From positions 1-64,000 of the forward strand of contig CAZPYA010000003.1 in NCBI GenBank assembly GCA_964590255.1: 64,000 nt of DNA. The letters run 5' to 3'. Source of the DNA: JAKIYB01 sp964590255. GTDB taxonomy: Bacteria; Armatimonadota; Hebobacteria; CAIYQO01. Of this stretch, positions 8,127-17,562 are shown in pieces (the first letter of the stretch is position 1; each line of letters begins with the position of its first letter). A program made the translations under genes and the position numbers. The notes beneath the pieces are model-generated. The model ran no database searches. It was not told the DNA's origin and saw nothing but the letters and a program-made list of their open reading frames with translations.

Positions 8127-8371
8127 GTCGGCCCCCCTCCCCGACCTTTATATGCCCTGCAATTGTGCGTAATCGGCCCCCATCCCCACCCCCTTCCCCC
8201 GTGCCATCAGGCACGGGGGAAGGGGAGAATGATAGGGTGGTGGCGGATTAGCTAATCGCCCCCTCACCCCCTGGCCCCCTCTCCCCGAGGAGAGGGGGGA
8301 GGAAGACTGACATCTCTCCCTCCCCCTGCGCACGTCAGGGCACGGGGGGAGGGCCGGGGGGGGGGGCCGAC
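8127..8371. repeat. compound GC-rich palindromic repeat cluster filling the 8103-8450 gap
   Basis: Outer GTCGGCCCCC and GGGGGCCGAC arms enclose several hairpins. One has a perfect 16-bp stem (8190-8205 with 8210-8225, loop ATCA). There is also a near-palindrome around GATTAGCTAATC (about 8245-8265) and a CCCCTCTCC/GGAGAGGGG hairpin. No coding sequence is supported in the gap. Confidence 0.75.
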
Positions 8372-8450
8372 TACGTGTGGGGGGATTCGTTTACGCGAGG
8401 TTGCAGGAACTCGCCGGTGTGCTGCTGAATTGTCCGTCCGGAGGCGAATC

Positions 8451-9704
8451 ATGTCTATTCCCGCATCTGACCTGTCTATATTGCGCGAGCTGGTGTCCCG
8501 ATACGCGGAGATCGCCGCGCTGCCGATTCAGCGTGAGAAAGCCGCGCTGTGGCGGAAGCTGAACCGGCTGGAGCCGGTGCGGCCGCTGGTGTGGATCAAC
8601 GAGATCCCCTGGTGGGAGATGAACGTGGACGACGAGCTAACGCTGCGCTGCGCGGACGGCTACGCCCAGCAGGTGGAGGGTGAACTGCGCCGTACGCTGT
8701 ACCAGTGGCGGCACATGCCCGGCGATATGGTGCTGGACCCGATCCTCTACGTCTCCTACGTCTGTGGGCCGACCAGCACCTACGCCGACTACGGCATCCA
8801 GGAAGAGGTGGTGCGCCATGACGGCGGGCATGACGTGGCCTTCGTGCCGATCATCAACACCATGGCCGACGTGGAGCGGTTGAAAACACCGTCGGTGTGG
8901 GTGGACTGGAACGAGACCGAGCGCCGCTATGAGATCATGCAGCAAGTGTGCGATGGCATCATCCCGGTGGAAAAGCGCGGTATCGTGACACAGTGGGGTT
9001 CGCCGTGGGACCAGATGATCCACTGGTACGGCATCGAAAAACTCTACATGGATATGGTGGACCAGCCGGAGTTGGTCCACGCGCTGCTGCAGCGCTTCAT
9101 GGCGGCGGTGCATACGGTGCTGGACCAGCAGCAGGCGATGGGGCTGCTCTCGGTGAGCAACGGCAACCACCGCGTGGGCTCCGGCGGGCTGGGTATCACC
9201 GACGAGCTGCCGCAGCCGGACTACGCCCCCGGCGTCCCCGCCCGCCTCATCGACCAGTGGGGTTCCTCTACCGGGCAGATCTTCTCGGAAGTCTCGCCGG
9301 ACATGCATGACGAATTCTGCCTGCAGTACGAGCAGCCCTATATGGAGCGCTTCGGCCTGTCCTGCTACGGCTGCTGCGAGCCACTGCACAACAAAATGGG
9401 CATCCTGCGTAAGGTGAAAAATCTGCGCCGTGTCTCCATGAGCTACTGGATCGACCTGGACAAAGCCGCGGCGGCCGTGGGCACCGACTATGTCTTCAGC
9501 TACAAGCCCACCCCCGCCGTCTTCGCCTGGGACACCTGGGACCCCGAACCCGCCCGCGCCAACCTGCGCACCGCCCTCGAAAAGGCGAAAGGCTGCCGCG
9601 TGGAGCTGATCATGAAAGACGTCTCCACCGTGCGCAGCGAGCCGCAGCGGCTGTGGGAGTGGGAGAAGATCGCTATGGAGGAGGCGGAGAAGGCATCTGT
9701 CTAA
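8451..9704 (+). CDS. URO-D-superfamily-like protein of unknown function
   Basis: This 417-aa soluble protein has weak resemblance to the URO-D superfamily, seen in the segment CYGCCEPLHNKMGILRKVKN followed by RRVSMSYWID. Related hypothetical proteins in sugar-catabolism loci carry a similar Cys-rich motif. The usual HxCG zinc motif is absent and the CYGCC cluster may take that role. GGAGG at 8440-8444 sets the start at 8451 rather than the in-frame ATG at 8430. It is encoded alone between a repeat cluster and a 54-bp palindrome. No reaction can be assigned. Confidence 0.75.
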   Translation: MSIPASDLSILRELVSRYAEIAALPIQREKAALWRKLNRLEPVRPLVWINEIPWWEMNVDDELTLRCADGYAQQVEGELRRTLYQWRHMPGDMVLDPILYVSYVCGPTSTYADYGIQEEVVRHDGGHDVAFVPIINTMADVERLKTPSVWVDWNETERRYEIMQQVCDGIIPVEKRGIVTQWGSPWDQMIHWYGIEKLYMDMVDQPELVHALLQRFMAAVHTVLDQQQAMGLLSVSNGNHRVGSGGLGITDELPQPDYAPGVPARLIDQWGSSTGQIFSEVSPDMHDEFCLQYEQPYMERFGLSCYGCCEPLHNKMGILRKVKNLRRVSMSYWIDLDKAAAAVGTDYVFSYKPTPAVFAWDTWDPEPARANLRTALEKAKGCRVELIMKDVSTVRSEPQRLWEWEKIAMEEAEKASV

Positions 9705-9754
9705 CCATCCGTAGCGCGCGCCCGCTGTGGCGCGCTGGTTGCCGACGCTGCTAC

Positions 9755-9808
9755 CCGACACAAAGGAACCACCCCGTTGTCGACAACGGGGTGGTTCCTT
9801 TGTGTCGG
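9755..9808. repeat. perfect 54-bp palindrome between convergent genes
   Basis: Every base from 9755 to 9808 pairs with its mirror around the GTCGAC centre, with no loop. It sits between the 3' ends of two convergent genes (9704 and 9857), so it could act as a bidirectional transcription stop. It has no flanking T-run, and a perfect palindrome without loop is unusual for a terminator. Confidence 0.85.
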
Positions 9809-9856
9809 AGTGCACATTCGCTCACCTGGCGTGCCACGGCGGGCACGCGCTACGGA

Positions 9857-11365
9857 CTATAATCGTTCAACCTCCAACCCGCTCATGCTGGCATTGCCTT
9901 TACCCGTGTAGGTGAAGGCGATGCGGCCGGCTAAGGTATACGTGCCGGAGGGTTCGCTTTCGAATTCGATGAGCGCCCAGGCGCCGTCGCGGGCGACGAT
10001 GTGCTCGGCGGTAGCGGTGCTGGTGACGGGGATGCGTTTGGAATACATCGCCGGGCCCTGGTGGGCGTCGAGGGTGAAGGTGAGCGTCACCTTGTCCAAC
10101 TCGTCGGCTTTCACCCACGCGGCGACGCGGTGGCGGCTGAAGGGCGGGATGGGGTTGGCGCCGTAGGAGGGGCCGAAGTAGTTGAAGAGCCAGGTGGATT
10201 CCGCCGCGCTGGCGCCGTGGCTGATGTCCAGCGACCCGGTCTTCGGCTCTTTGCCGCCGGTTTTGTTCCACGCGCCCTGGCCGTCCAGCCGCCAGCAATA
10301 GGCGTCAGGGCTGGTGAGGGCGGAGTCGATGAAGCGGCAGGCCGGCTCTTCGTAGATGGGCAGGTCGCACAGCGGCAACTCGTCCGGCTCAATCTCCGCG
10401 TCCGGGGCGTTTTTCCATGCCGTCGGCACCTCGCTCCCCTCGACATCTTCCAACTGATAGCTGAGGATGACGCGCTGGCCTTTGTTGAAGAGGGTGTCTG
10501 ACCCGGCCTTCGGCAGCAGGGCGTAGAAATGCATGTCGAAGCCCCACTCGCAGATGTGGTGGCCGCAGGGGTAGCCGAACGACGGGGTCATGCGCAGGTA
10601 ATTGCCGTCCGTCTTCTGGTAGTAGTAAGGCGTGCCCGGTTTTGTTGCCAGCACATACCGGTTGAAGAACTGTTGCACGCCGTTTACCACGCGGTTGAAG
10701 ACCAGCCGGCGCAGCCCGCGCTCCATGGTGTCTATGGTGACGGAGAGGAAGCGCTTCTCCCAGAGGGTGGTGAAACAATGCTCGGCGAGGATGGGCTCGG
10801 GCAGGCCGGTCCAGTCCTGGGTCATTGGCACCTGCGGGCCCACGCCGCCGGAGAGCAACGGATCGTCGAACTCGATGACGGCGTAGTCGTCGTCACCCCA
10901 CTGCGGCATGAGGGTGAGATACAGCCCCTCGTCGCCTCTGATGTCCTGCTTGAAGAGCAGGCTGGCGGTGATGGTGTAGCGGAAGCGGTTGGACGCCGGG
11001 AAATATTCGATGAGGATGGTGCGCGTCTCATCGACGTAGTCCATCAGGTTGCCGTCGACCTTCTCCGCCGTCAGCTTCAGTTCGATGAACGCTTCGCCGA
11101 TCTTCGTCTGCTGCACCTTCGCGCGTTGCAGGTGCAGGCTGAAGAAACAGGACGGCATGAACCCGACGATCTCCATCGGCCCGCCCGGCCGCAGCCGCGC
11201 CTCGCCCATCATGAACTGGCGCAGCACCACGTGCTCCTGCACGAAGGAGAGGATCTTCTCCCCCTCGAAGCGCACCTCGGCGTACCCCGGCCGGCTGATG
11301 AACGCGAACGACGAATGGATCGCCTCATCGCCCATGTCGTTTTCAGCTAACAGATCGTATTCCAT
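9857..11365 (-). CDS. conserved-looking hypothetical protein, beta-rich, possibly carbohydrate-related
   Basis: This 502-aa protein has no signal peptide and no transmembrane segment. I do not recognise the family. The sequence alternates aromatic and acidic stretches such as PYYYQKTDGNYLRMT and CGHHICEWGFDMHFYALLP. The C-terminal third (from about 400) looks like a jelly-roll or carbohydrate-binding module (AAWVKADELDKVTLTFTLDA, then GTYTLAGRIAFTYTG). Its neighbours are a GH42-like enzyme, divergently encoded across an imperfect palindrome, and a URO-D-like gene. A role in sugar-polymer handling is plausible only by context. Confidence 0.7.
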   Translation of the reverse strand: MEYDLLAENDMGDEAIHSSFAFISRPGYAEVRFEGEKILSFVQEHVVLRQFMMGEARLRPGGPMEIVGFMPSCFFSLHLQRAKVQQTKIGEAFIELKLTAEKVDGNLMDYVDETRTILIEYFPASNRFRYTITASLLFKQDIRGDEGLYLTLMPQWGDDDYAVIEFDDPLLSGGVGPQVPMTQDWTGLPEPILAEHCFTTLWEKRFLSVTIDTMERGLRRLVFNRVVNGVQQFFNRYVLATKPGTPYYYQKTDGNYLRMTPSFGYPCGHHICEWGFDMHFYALLPKAGSDTLFNKGQRVILSYQLEDVEGSEVPTAWKNAPDAEIEPDELPLCDLPIYEEPACRFIDSALTSPDAYCWRLDGQGAWNKTGGKEPKTGSLDISHGASAAESTWLFNYFGPSYGANPIPPFSRHRVAAWVKADELDKVTLTFTLDAHQGPAMYSKRIPVTSTATAEHIVARDGAWALIEFESEPSGTYTLAGRIAFTYTGKGNASMSGLEVERL

Positions 11366-11441
11366 CGCGGCATCCCCTTTGTAGTCGGTGTGGGAATTAT
11401 GGTTCCGGGAGCGCGGACGATATTCCTGCCGAAATTATAAT

Positions 11442-11528
11442 AGTGTCTCAGTAACGCGGCGAGTCGCGTCCTGTCTATGCACACAGGTTGCGTATACCGG
11501 ACGCGCCTCGCGGCGCTACTGAGACACT
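11442..11528. repeat. imperfect long hairpin in a divergent promoter region
   Basis: Arms starting AGTGTCTCAGTAACG at 11442 and ending CTGAGACACT at 11528 pair over about 30 bp with four isolated mismatches. It lies between the divergent genes starting at 11365 and 11611, so it would sit in one or both 5' regions. Confidence 0.75.
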
Positions 11529-11610
11529 TGCAATACAGTTTCTGCGACGCTGCTGGTCGGGAGGGAGTGTAGCGATGGCGGCGAAATTTCTTTCCACAAA
11601 GGAGATACCC

Positions 11611-13707
11611 ATGACCACCGCGCTCACCTCCACCGTCCGCATGCTCAACGGCGCGCCGGCGCTGTTCATCAACGGGCAGTCGCACACCGGGCTGATGTTC
11701 TGGCACTCGAAGATGTGCGAGGCGGCGCCAGACCTGCGCTTGTTCGCCGATGCCGGTGTGCAGATGATCACCGGGGGTTTCGGCGTGCGCTACCCGCACG
11801 GGGAGAGCGCGCTGGACTACCGGCACATCGACGCGATGATGGAGGCTATCCTCAGCGCGCACCCCGACGCGCTGGTGCTGCCGCGGGTGGGGCTGGAGCC
11901 GCCGGCGTGGTGGGCGCAGGCCTACCCGGAGGAGATGGACCTGCACCACGACACCGGGAACAACGATCCCATACATTACCGGGTTTCCTTCGCCTCGCGC
12001 CCCTGGCGCGTCGACGGCGCGGAAGCGCTGCGCGAATTCATCCGCTACTGCGAGGCGCATTACGCCGACCGCATCTTCGGCTATCACCTGTGCGCCGGCG
12101 ACTGTGGCGAGTGGGCCTACGCCTGGCGCCCGGTGCTGGGCGAGTTTTCCCCGGCACAGCAGCGGGGTTTCCGCGCCTGGCTGCGCGGGCAATACGCCGA
12201 TGTCGATAACCTGCGCGCGACGTGGGACGATGCGGACGTCGACTTTGACACGGCGACCATCCCTCTGGAAGAGCGTAAGCGCCTGTCCGGCGTCTTCCCG
12301 CGGCCGGAGTCGCTGTACCACCCCGCGCATGAGCGCCGCTGCATCGACTACATGCGCTTCTCGTCGGAGGTGGTCGCCGACGCCATCGTGCATTTCTGCG
12401 GCGTAGCGAAGGACGAACTGGCGACACTGGGGCGCGAGAAGGTGTGCGGCGTCTTTTACGGCTACCACTTCGTGAACCTGCGCATCCCCTACGCGCTGCA
12501 GGGCAGCGGACACCACGCGCTGGAGCCGGTGCTGGCCTCGCCGCACGTCGATTTCCTTTGCGCGCCGCTGAACTACCAGGAGCGGCAGGCCGGCGGCTAC
12601 TACCTGTCGCAATTGCTGCCGGGCAGCCTGCGCCTGCGCGGCAAGCTCTTTTACGATGAAGACGACACCTTCACCCACCTGGCGGGCTACACCCCCTGGC
12701 GCTACCTGTGCCCGGACGCTGAAACGACAGTGCAGGTGTTGCGCCGCAACCTGGCGGGAGCGCTGGCCGACGGCGGCACCCACTGGTGGATGGACCACGA
12801 CGGCGCCGGCTGGTATCGCGACGACGCGGTGATGGCCGAGGTGGCGCGACAGGCGCAGCTTGGCGCGGAATGCCTCGACAGCGATCGGGCGCCCGCCGCG
12901 CAGGTGGCAGTGGTGGTGAGCGACACGAGCATGGCCTACTTCCGCCACGATAGCGCCCTGCCTGACGCGCTTCTCACCTGGCAGATGGGCGAGGTGAACG
13001 CCCTCGGCGCCCCGCACCTCGCCCTGCGCGCCGCCGACCTGCCGCACCTGCTGGCGCAGCCGTGGTGTTCGCAAATTCGCCTGCTGCTCTTTCTTGATTG
13101 CATCGAACTGTCAGTCGCGGAGCGCGCCGCCATCGCGCAACTTGCTGCCGGCGGCCGCACGCTGGCGTGGGTCTACGCCGCCGGGCTGGCGGCGAACGGC
13201 GCATTCGATCCCGCGGCGCAGGCGGCGGTCACCGGCATCCGCGTGAAGGTGGAAGAGCGGAGCGGGCCGTTGATGGTCGATACCTATCTCACCGGCGCGC
13301 GCCTGCGCTTCGGCACTGACCGCGAGGTGGCGCCCATCCTCATCGGCGACGACCCCGGCGCGGAAGCGGTCGGCTGGGAAGTCCACCGCGGCGCCCCCGG
13401 CCTGCTGCGCCGCCGCATGGATGGGTGGCAATCGGTGTGGAGTGCCGCCCCGGCCCTGCCCGCCGCGCTGCTGCGCCACCTGGCCGCGGAGGCCGGCGCG
13501 CACATCTACACCGACACCGGCGACCAGGTGATGGCCGCCGGCGACCTGCTGGCCCTCCACGCCGCCAGCAACGGCCCGCGCGAGATGCGATTACCTCGCG
13601 CGGCGACGGTCTTCGACGCTTACACCGGCGCGGAAGTGGCGGTCGAGGCGAAACGCTTCATCGCCGATCTGCGGCGGGGAGAGACGGTTATCTGGCGGGT
13701 GCGGTAA
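11611..13707 (+). CDS. GH42-like glycoside hydrolase (beta-galactosidase-type, catalytic barrel plus trimerisation-like domain)
   Basis: This 698-aa intracellular enzyme starts with FINGQSHTGLMFWHSKM and a TIM barrel. The acid/base candidate is E167 in CAGDCGEW, and KLFYDEDDTF carries E350 as nucleophile candidate. A second region (about 420-600) resembles the amidotransferase-like trimerisation domain of GH42 (QVAVVVSDTSMAYF... then LLLFLDCIELS), and a small beta domain ends the protein. GGAG precedes the ATG at 11611; the earlier in-frame start at 11488 lies in the right arm of a hairpin and is rejected. Exact sugar specificity is unknown, and assignment to GH42 itself rather than a sister family is tentative. 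Confidence 0.75.
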   Translation: MTTALTSTVRMLNGAPALFINGQSHTGLMFWHSKMCEAAPDLRLFADAGVQMITGGFGVRYPHGESALDYRHIDAMMEAILSAHPDALVLPRVGLEPPAWWAQAYPEEMDLHHDTGNNDPIHYRVSFASRPWRVDGAEALREFIRYCEAHYADRIFGYHLCAGDCGEWAYAWRPVLGEFSPAQQRGFRAWLRGQYADVDNLRATWDDADVDFDTATIPLEERKRLSGVFPRPESLYHPAHERRCIDYMRFSSEVVADAIVHFCGVAKDELATLGREKVCGVFYGYHFVNLRIPYALQGSGHHALEPVLASPHVDFLCAPLNYQERQAGGYYLSQLLPGSLRLRGKLFYDEDDTFTHLAGYTPWRYLCPDAETTVQVLRRNLAGALADGGTHWWMDHDGAGWYRDDAVMAEVARQAQLGAECLDSDRAPAAQVAVVVSDTSMAYFRHDSALPDALLTWQMGEVNALGAPHLALRAADLPHLLAQPWCSQIRLLLFLDCIELSVAERAAIAQLAAGGRTLAWVYAAGLAANGAFDPAAQAAVTGIRVKVEERSGPLMVDTYLTGARLRFGTDREVAPILIGDDPGAEAVGWEVHRGAPGLLRRRMDGWQSVWSAAPALPAALLRHLAAEAGAHIYTDTGDQVMAAGDLLALHAASNGPREMRLPRAATVFDAYTGAEVAVEAKRFIADLRRGETVIWRVR

Positions 13708-13791
13708 AAGCAGATGCCGCGGGAATCCCACTATTCCCCTCCATTTTTTGTGTTTTTGCGATTTGGTGGGTAATAGGTTTCGAGTAGAGTC

Positions 13792-13917
13792 GGGCGGGCG
13801 AGCGTCCTCGCGAGCCGACATCGGGTGGATATGTGGTATGTCGTATCCAAACTATAGCTTGATGGCGACCGATTAGACTTCCCCCCGGAGTCGGCTCGCG
13901 AGGACGCTCGCCCGCCC
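13792..13917. mobile_element. MITE-like inverted-repeat element, copy 1
   Basis: Perfect 28-bp arms (13792-13819 and 13890-13917) surround a loop that shares GGTATGTCGT and ACTATA with the copy at 17563-17687, so the whole unit is repeated. The element fills much of the 333-base gap 13708-14040; nothing else is seen there. There is no coding capacity. Confidence 0.8.
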
Positions 13918-14040
13918 AACTCTCACCAATGACGGCAGTATAGCAGATTTGGCGATTGCAATCAAACATCTGTTAGTTATGGATTGCGAGTGTAAGCCGG
14001 ACGTAAAGTGACAGCGGCAATGCTCGCCGCACCAAAGGGC

Positions 14041-15744
14041 TCACTTCCCTTCCGGGATGAGGATGTCGCGCAGTGTGGCACCGTCGGGGCTGGGGGGGTG
14101 GTAGAGGGCGCCGTCGGCGGGGGTGGGGGTGTATTCCAGGCGGAATTTCACCGTCATGCCGAAGCCGGTGCCGAGCTCGTCGTAGGGCATGCGGAAGATC
14201 CACACCGTGCCGGTGCCGTGGTGCACGGGGCGGCCCACCACCGCGGCGATGGCGGGCAGCGGGTCGCCGGGCGCGCCGTCGTTCAACGGCATCACCACCG
14301 GTTTGCCCCCTTCCGCGCCCGGGCCGGCGGCGCTCACCTGCAGATCCAGGTAGGGAGATTCCGCTTCCGATTGCAGCTTGCCGTCATTGTTGCCGTCGAA
14401 GGTGATGACCATGCGCGCGTCTTTGGCGGCCTGTTCGTCCACGCCCACGGCAATGAGCAGACTGCTTGCGCCGCGGATGACGGTGAGCGTGCCGTTGTGC
14501 TTACGGACACCGTCGCCGTATTCGATGATTTTCCGGTATTTCAGCAGCAGCGAGAAGTAGCGCTTAATCTCGGGATCGCTGGCGGGCGGCGGCGCCGTTT
14601 CTTCGCTCGGGGCAGGCACGACGCGCTCCGGCTGCGGCATGGGCGGCTGCGTGGTGGCGCTGCCGCCGGCGTTCGGGTCGGCGGGCGGCGCGGGTGTTTC
14701 GTCGGCGGGCGTGGGCGTGGGTGGCGCGATGGCGCCGTCGCCGGGGTCCATGGGGGCGTCGTCGTCGCCGGGATTCACCACCAGTGCGATCACCGGGGGC
14801 AGCGGCGCGTCAGCCTGCGCCGGCGCTGCGGACATGCGGCCGGTATTGGGGGTGGGGGCGATGACGCCGGCCGGCGCCTTCGCCTTGCCGCGGATGAGCA
14901 TCGAACCGGCCAGCCCGCCGACCACCACCGCGGCCAGCAGCCCGACGGCCGCCAGCGCCAGCGACACCCGCACCCGCGGAGCGCGTTTGGACGCGGCCAT
15001 GCCGCGCGGCGAGGTGAGGTGGTTGATGGGCCGCTGCGTCACGCCCCACACCGTCATCGGGGTGGCGATGCCGCGGATGGGCAACTCGTCCCAGGACTGC
15101 CACTGCAGCTCTTCATTGTCGCCGATGATGAGGCGGGCGTTGTCGTAGACGGGCGGCGACATATAGGTTTGCCCGGGGCCGCCCAGGTCGCAGAGGCGGC
15201 AGGCGATATTCACGTTATGGCCGAAGACATCGCGCGAGGTGCGGCCGCCGCGGGTGACGATGCCCAGGTGCAGGCCGATATGCACCCGGTGCTGCATGTC
15301 GTGCGCGCCGGGGGTGCGCTTCAGCCCGCGCGCCTGAATGGCGGCGAGGACGTCGGCATCCTGTAGGATGCCCTGGTAGTAGCGGAACACCGCCTCGTGA
15401 ATGCGCAGCGCGCACTCCACCGCGGTGGCGGGGTTAGCGAAGACGATGAGGATGCCGTCGCCGGCGGTGTTGACGATCTCGCCGGACTGGTCGCGCTCGA
15501 TGAGCGGCTGCACGATGGCGGCGTGCAGGGCGAGGATGCGCTGTGATTCGCTGAGGCTGGCGTTGGCGACGGTGGTGAAGCCGCTGACGTCGCAGAACAT
15601 CACGCATAACAGCTCGGTGTGCGTGCTGAGGCGATACCGTTCGACCCGATCCAGCTCCTCCTCGGAGAGGTTCAGGTAGTTATGACACTCCATGCAGACC
15701 AGCTCGGTATCCGGCTGCTCCGCGCCGCACGACGGACAACGCAT
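14041..15744 (-). CDS. class III nucleotide cyclase with N-terminal zinc ribbon, one TM helix and extracytoplasmic C-terminal domain
   Basis: The 567-aa protein starts MRCPSCG, with Cys pairs at 3/6 and 17/20 forming a zinc ribbon. The cyclase domain spans about 43-235. Metal-binding Asp52 (FCDVSGFTT) and Asp96 (TAGDG) are present, as are the transition-state residues N179 and R183 (VFGHNVNIACRL). The purine-selecting Lys of adenylate cyclases is replaced by Asn92 (NTAGDG), so nucleotide specificity is open. A TM helix (about 259-282) leads to a Pro/Ala/Thr-rich linker and a roughly 200-residue C-terminal domain I do not recognise. Start at 15744 is preceded by GGAGA. It probably senses an envelope signal and makes a cyclic nucleotide. 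Confidence 0.85.
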   Translation of the reverse strand: MRCPSCGAEQPDTELVCMECHNYLNLSEEELDRVERYRLSTHTELLCVMFCDVSGFTTVANASLSESQRILALHAAIVQPLIERDQSGEIVNTAGDGILIVFANPATAVECALRIHEAVFRYYQGILQDADVLAAIQARGLKRTPGAHDMQHRVHIGLHLGIVTRGGRTSRDVFGHNVNIACRLCDLGGPGQTYMSPPVYDNARLIIGDNEELQWQSWDELPIRGIATPMTVWGVTQRPINHLTSPRGMAASKRAPRVRVSLALAAVGLLAAVVVGGLAGSMLIRGKAKAPAGVIAPTPNTGRMSAAPAQADAPLPPVIALVVNPGDDDAPMDPGDGAIAPPTPTPADETPAPPADPNAGGSATTQPPMPQPERVVPAPSEETAPPPASDPEIKRYFSLLLKYRKIIEYGDGVRKHNGTLTVIRGASSLLIAVGVDEQAAKDARMVITFDGNNDGKLQSEAESPYLDLQVSAAGPGAEGGKPVVMPLNDGAPGDPLPAIAAVVGRPVHHGTGTVWIFRMPYDELGTGFGMTVKFRLEYTPTPADGALYHPPSPDGATLRDILIPEGK

Positions 15745-15922
15745 CAGGGGGTCTCCTGCGTCGGCGAACCAGACAGCGGTTCCATATATATCATACCGCC
15801 TTTTCCCCGATTCGGCGAGGAATGACACGCAAATTGTGTGATTTTCAGCAACGGCAGGAATCTTATGCCATTGACGCGTACTTACCAGGGAACGGTTTAA
15901 ACGATTACACGAGGAGCACGAC

Positions 15923-17557
15923 ATGACGGCACTGCGGGTACGAAACGACGCTGGGGAGATTGGCGCACTGACATCTATCGTGGAGCGCACGCTGTGCGAA
16001 CGCTGCGGCATCGCCGTCGACTGGGTGACGGACGGCGCCACCCTGACGCTGGCGCTGCAGCCCGGCATCGGCACGGAAGGCTATGCCATCGAAGACACGC
16101 CGGACGGCGTGCGAGTGGCGGGCAACGACCTGCGCGGTCTGCGCGCGGGGGTGGGCAACCTGTTGCACGGGGCGCGCTATGCGCCGGGCGCCTTCACGCC
16201 GGGGCCATGGCGAGGCGCCAGCGTGCCGCAGTGCGCGGTGCGGGGCATGTATTGCGCCTTTAACTTCCACAACTGGTACGCTGACTGCCCGCGGCCGCTG
16301 CTGCGGCGCTACCTGGAAGAACTGTCGCTGTGGGGGTTCAACGCTATCTTCTTCAGCGTGCATTACCCGAATCCCGACGACCCGGCGGCATTCCAGCAGC
16401 ACATCGCTGCCACCCGCGAGGTGGTGGCGCTCACCCACGACGCGGGGCTGGCGGTGGGGTTCCTCTCCTGCCCGAACTGCGGCCTCCCCGGTATTCCGGG
16501 GGCATGGGCGGCGGTCGACGTGCCGGACACTGACCCCGCGCGCCGCGGCAATGTCAACCCGCGCATCTGCCCCAGTCAGCCGGGGGCGATGGCATGGCTG
16601 GAGGGACGCTACGAGGCCTACTTTACCGGCTACGACGACCTGGGGCTGGACTACGTCTCCACCTTCCCCTACGACGCCGGCGGGTGTGGCTGCCCGGACT
16701 GCTGGCCGTGGGGGGTGAAGGGATTCGTGGAGATTTCCAGACTCTTCTTCGCCGTGGCACGGCGGCACTTCCCGGCGTGCCAGCGCGTGTTGGCGACATG
16801 GTGCTACGACGCGCTGGGTGAGCACGAGGGGGAATACGCCGGCCTGGACCGCCTGCTGCGCGACGACGCGAGCTGGGTGGACTACCTGATGATCGACGCG
16901 CATGAGGATTTCCCGCGCTGGCCGCTGGAGCACGGCGCGCCGGGCGGGCTGCCGGCGGTGAATTTCGCCGAGATCACCATGTGGGGCCGCTACCCGTGGG
17001 GCGGCAGCGGCGCCAACCCGCTGCCCGCGCGTTTCGAGCGGCTGTGGCGGCAGGGGAAGGGGATGATGCACGGCGGCTTCCCCTACTCGGAGGGCATCTT
17101 CGAGGACATCAACAAGGTGCTGACCGGGCATTTCTACTGGGACAAGGAAGCGTCCGCCGAAGAGGCGGTGCGCGCCTACGTCGCCTACGAGTTCAGTCCC
17201 GACGTGGTAGACGAAGTCACCGAGGCCATCTACCTGCTGGAGCGGACCTACCCGGCGGAGACGCGCACGCCCGAAGACGTGCGCCGGGCGTGGGCGCTGC
17301 TGGAAGCGGCGGATGCGAAACTGCCCGATTACGCCCGCACCGGCTGGCGCTGGCGCATCCTCTACCTGCGCGCGCTCATCGACGTCGAGGAATTGGCGCA
17401 CGGCGAATTGACCGACCGCGCCGACGCCGCGTTGGAAGAGCTTATCGCCATCTACTGCGCGGAAAACGCCGGCGGCCCGGTGCTGCCGAAGTCGCGCCGG
17501 GTGCGCGAGCTGCGGGCACAGGAAGAGCAGGAGTCGCCGCCGCCGGGGGCGATGTAA
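15923..17557 (+). CDS. glycoside hydrolase-like protein (alpha-glucuronidase / beta-hexosaminidase-type fold)
   Basis: This 544-aa cytoplasmic protein opens with a roughly 80-residue alpha/beta domain like those preceding GH20, GH67 and GH84 barrels (GYAIEDTPDGVRVAGNDLRG). A TIM barrel follows with WGFNAIFFSVHYPNP, TFPYDAGGCGCPDC and YLMIDAHEDFPRWP. The Cys cluster CGCPDC may bind a metal. An alpha-helical tail (about 400-544) follows. GAGGAG before the ATG supports the start. It is divergent from the cyclase gene and next to a secreted esterase, fitting a polysaccharide-use region. The family is assigned by architecture; catalytic residues are not certain. Confidence 0.65.
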   Translation: MTALRVRNDAGEIGALTSIVERTLCERCGIAVDWVTDGATLTLALQPGIGTEGYAIEDTPDGVRVAGNDLRGLRAGVGNLLHGARYAPGAFTPGPWRGASVPQCAVRGMYCAFNFHNWYADCPRPLLRRYLEELSLWGFNAIFFSVHYPNPDDPAAFQQHIAATREVVALTHDAGLAVGFLSCPNCGLPGIPGAWAAVDVPDTDPARRGNVNPRICPSQPGAMAWLEGRYEAYFTGYDDLGLDYVSTFPYDAGGCGCPDCWPWGVKGFVEISRLFFAVARRHFPACQRVLATWCYDALGEHEGEYAGLDRLLRDDASWVDYLMIDAHEDFPRWPLEHGAPGGLPAVNFAEITMWGRYPWGGSGANPLPARFERLWRQGKGMMHGGFPYSEGIFEDINKVLTGHFYWDKEASAEEAVRAYVAYEFSPDVVDEVTEAIYLLERTYPAETRTPEDVRRAWALLEAADAKLPDYARTGWRWRILYLRALIDVEELAHGELTDRADAALEELIAIYCAENAGGPVLPKSRRVRELRAQEEQESPPPGAM

Positions 17558-17562
17558 AATCC

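Noticed and set aside
11347..13074. 575-codon minus-strand frame
   Set aside because: Antisense to the GH42-like gene, low-complexity composition, no recognisable motif.
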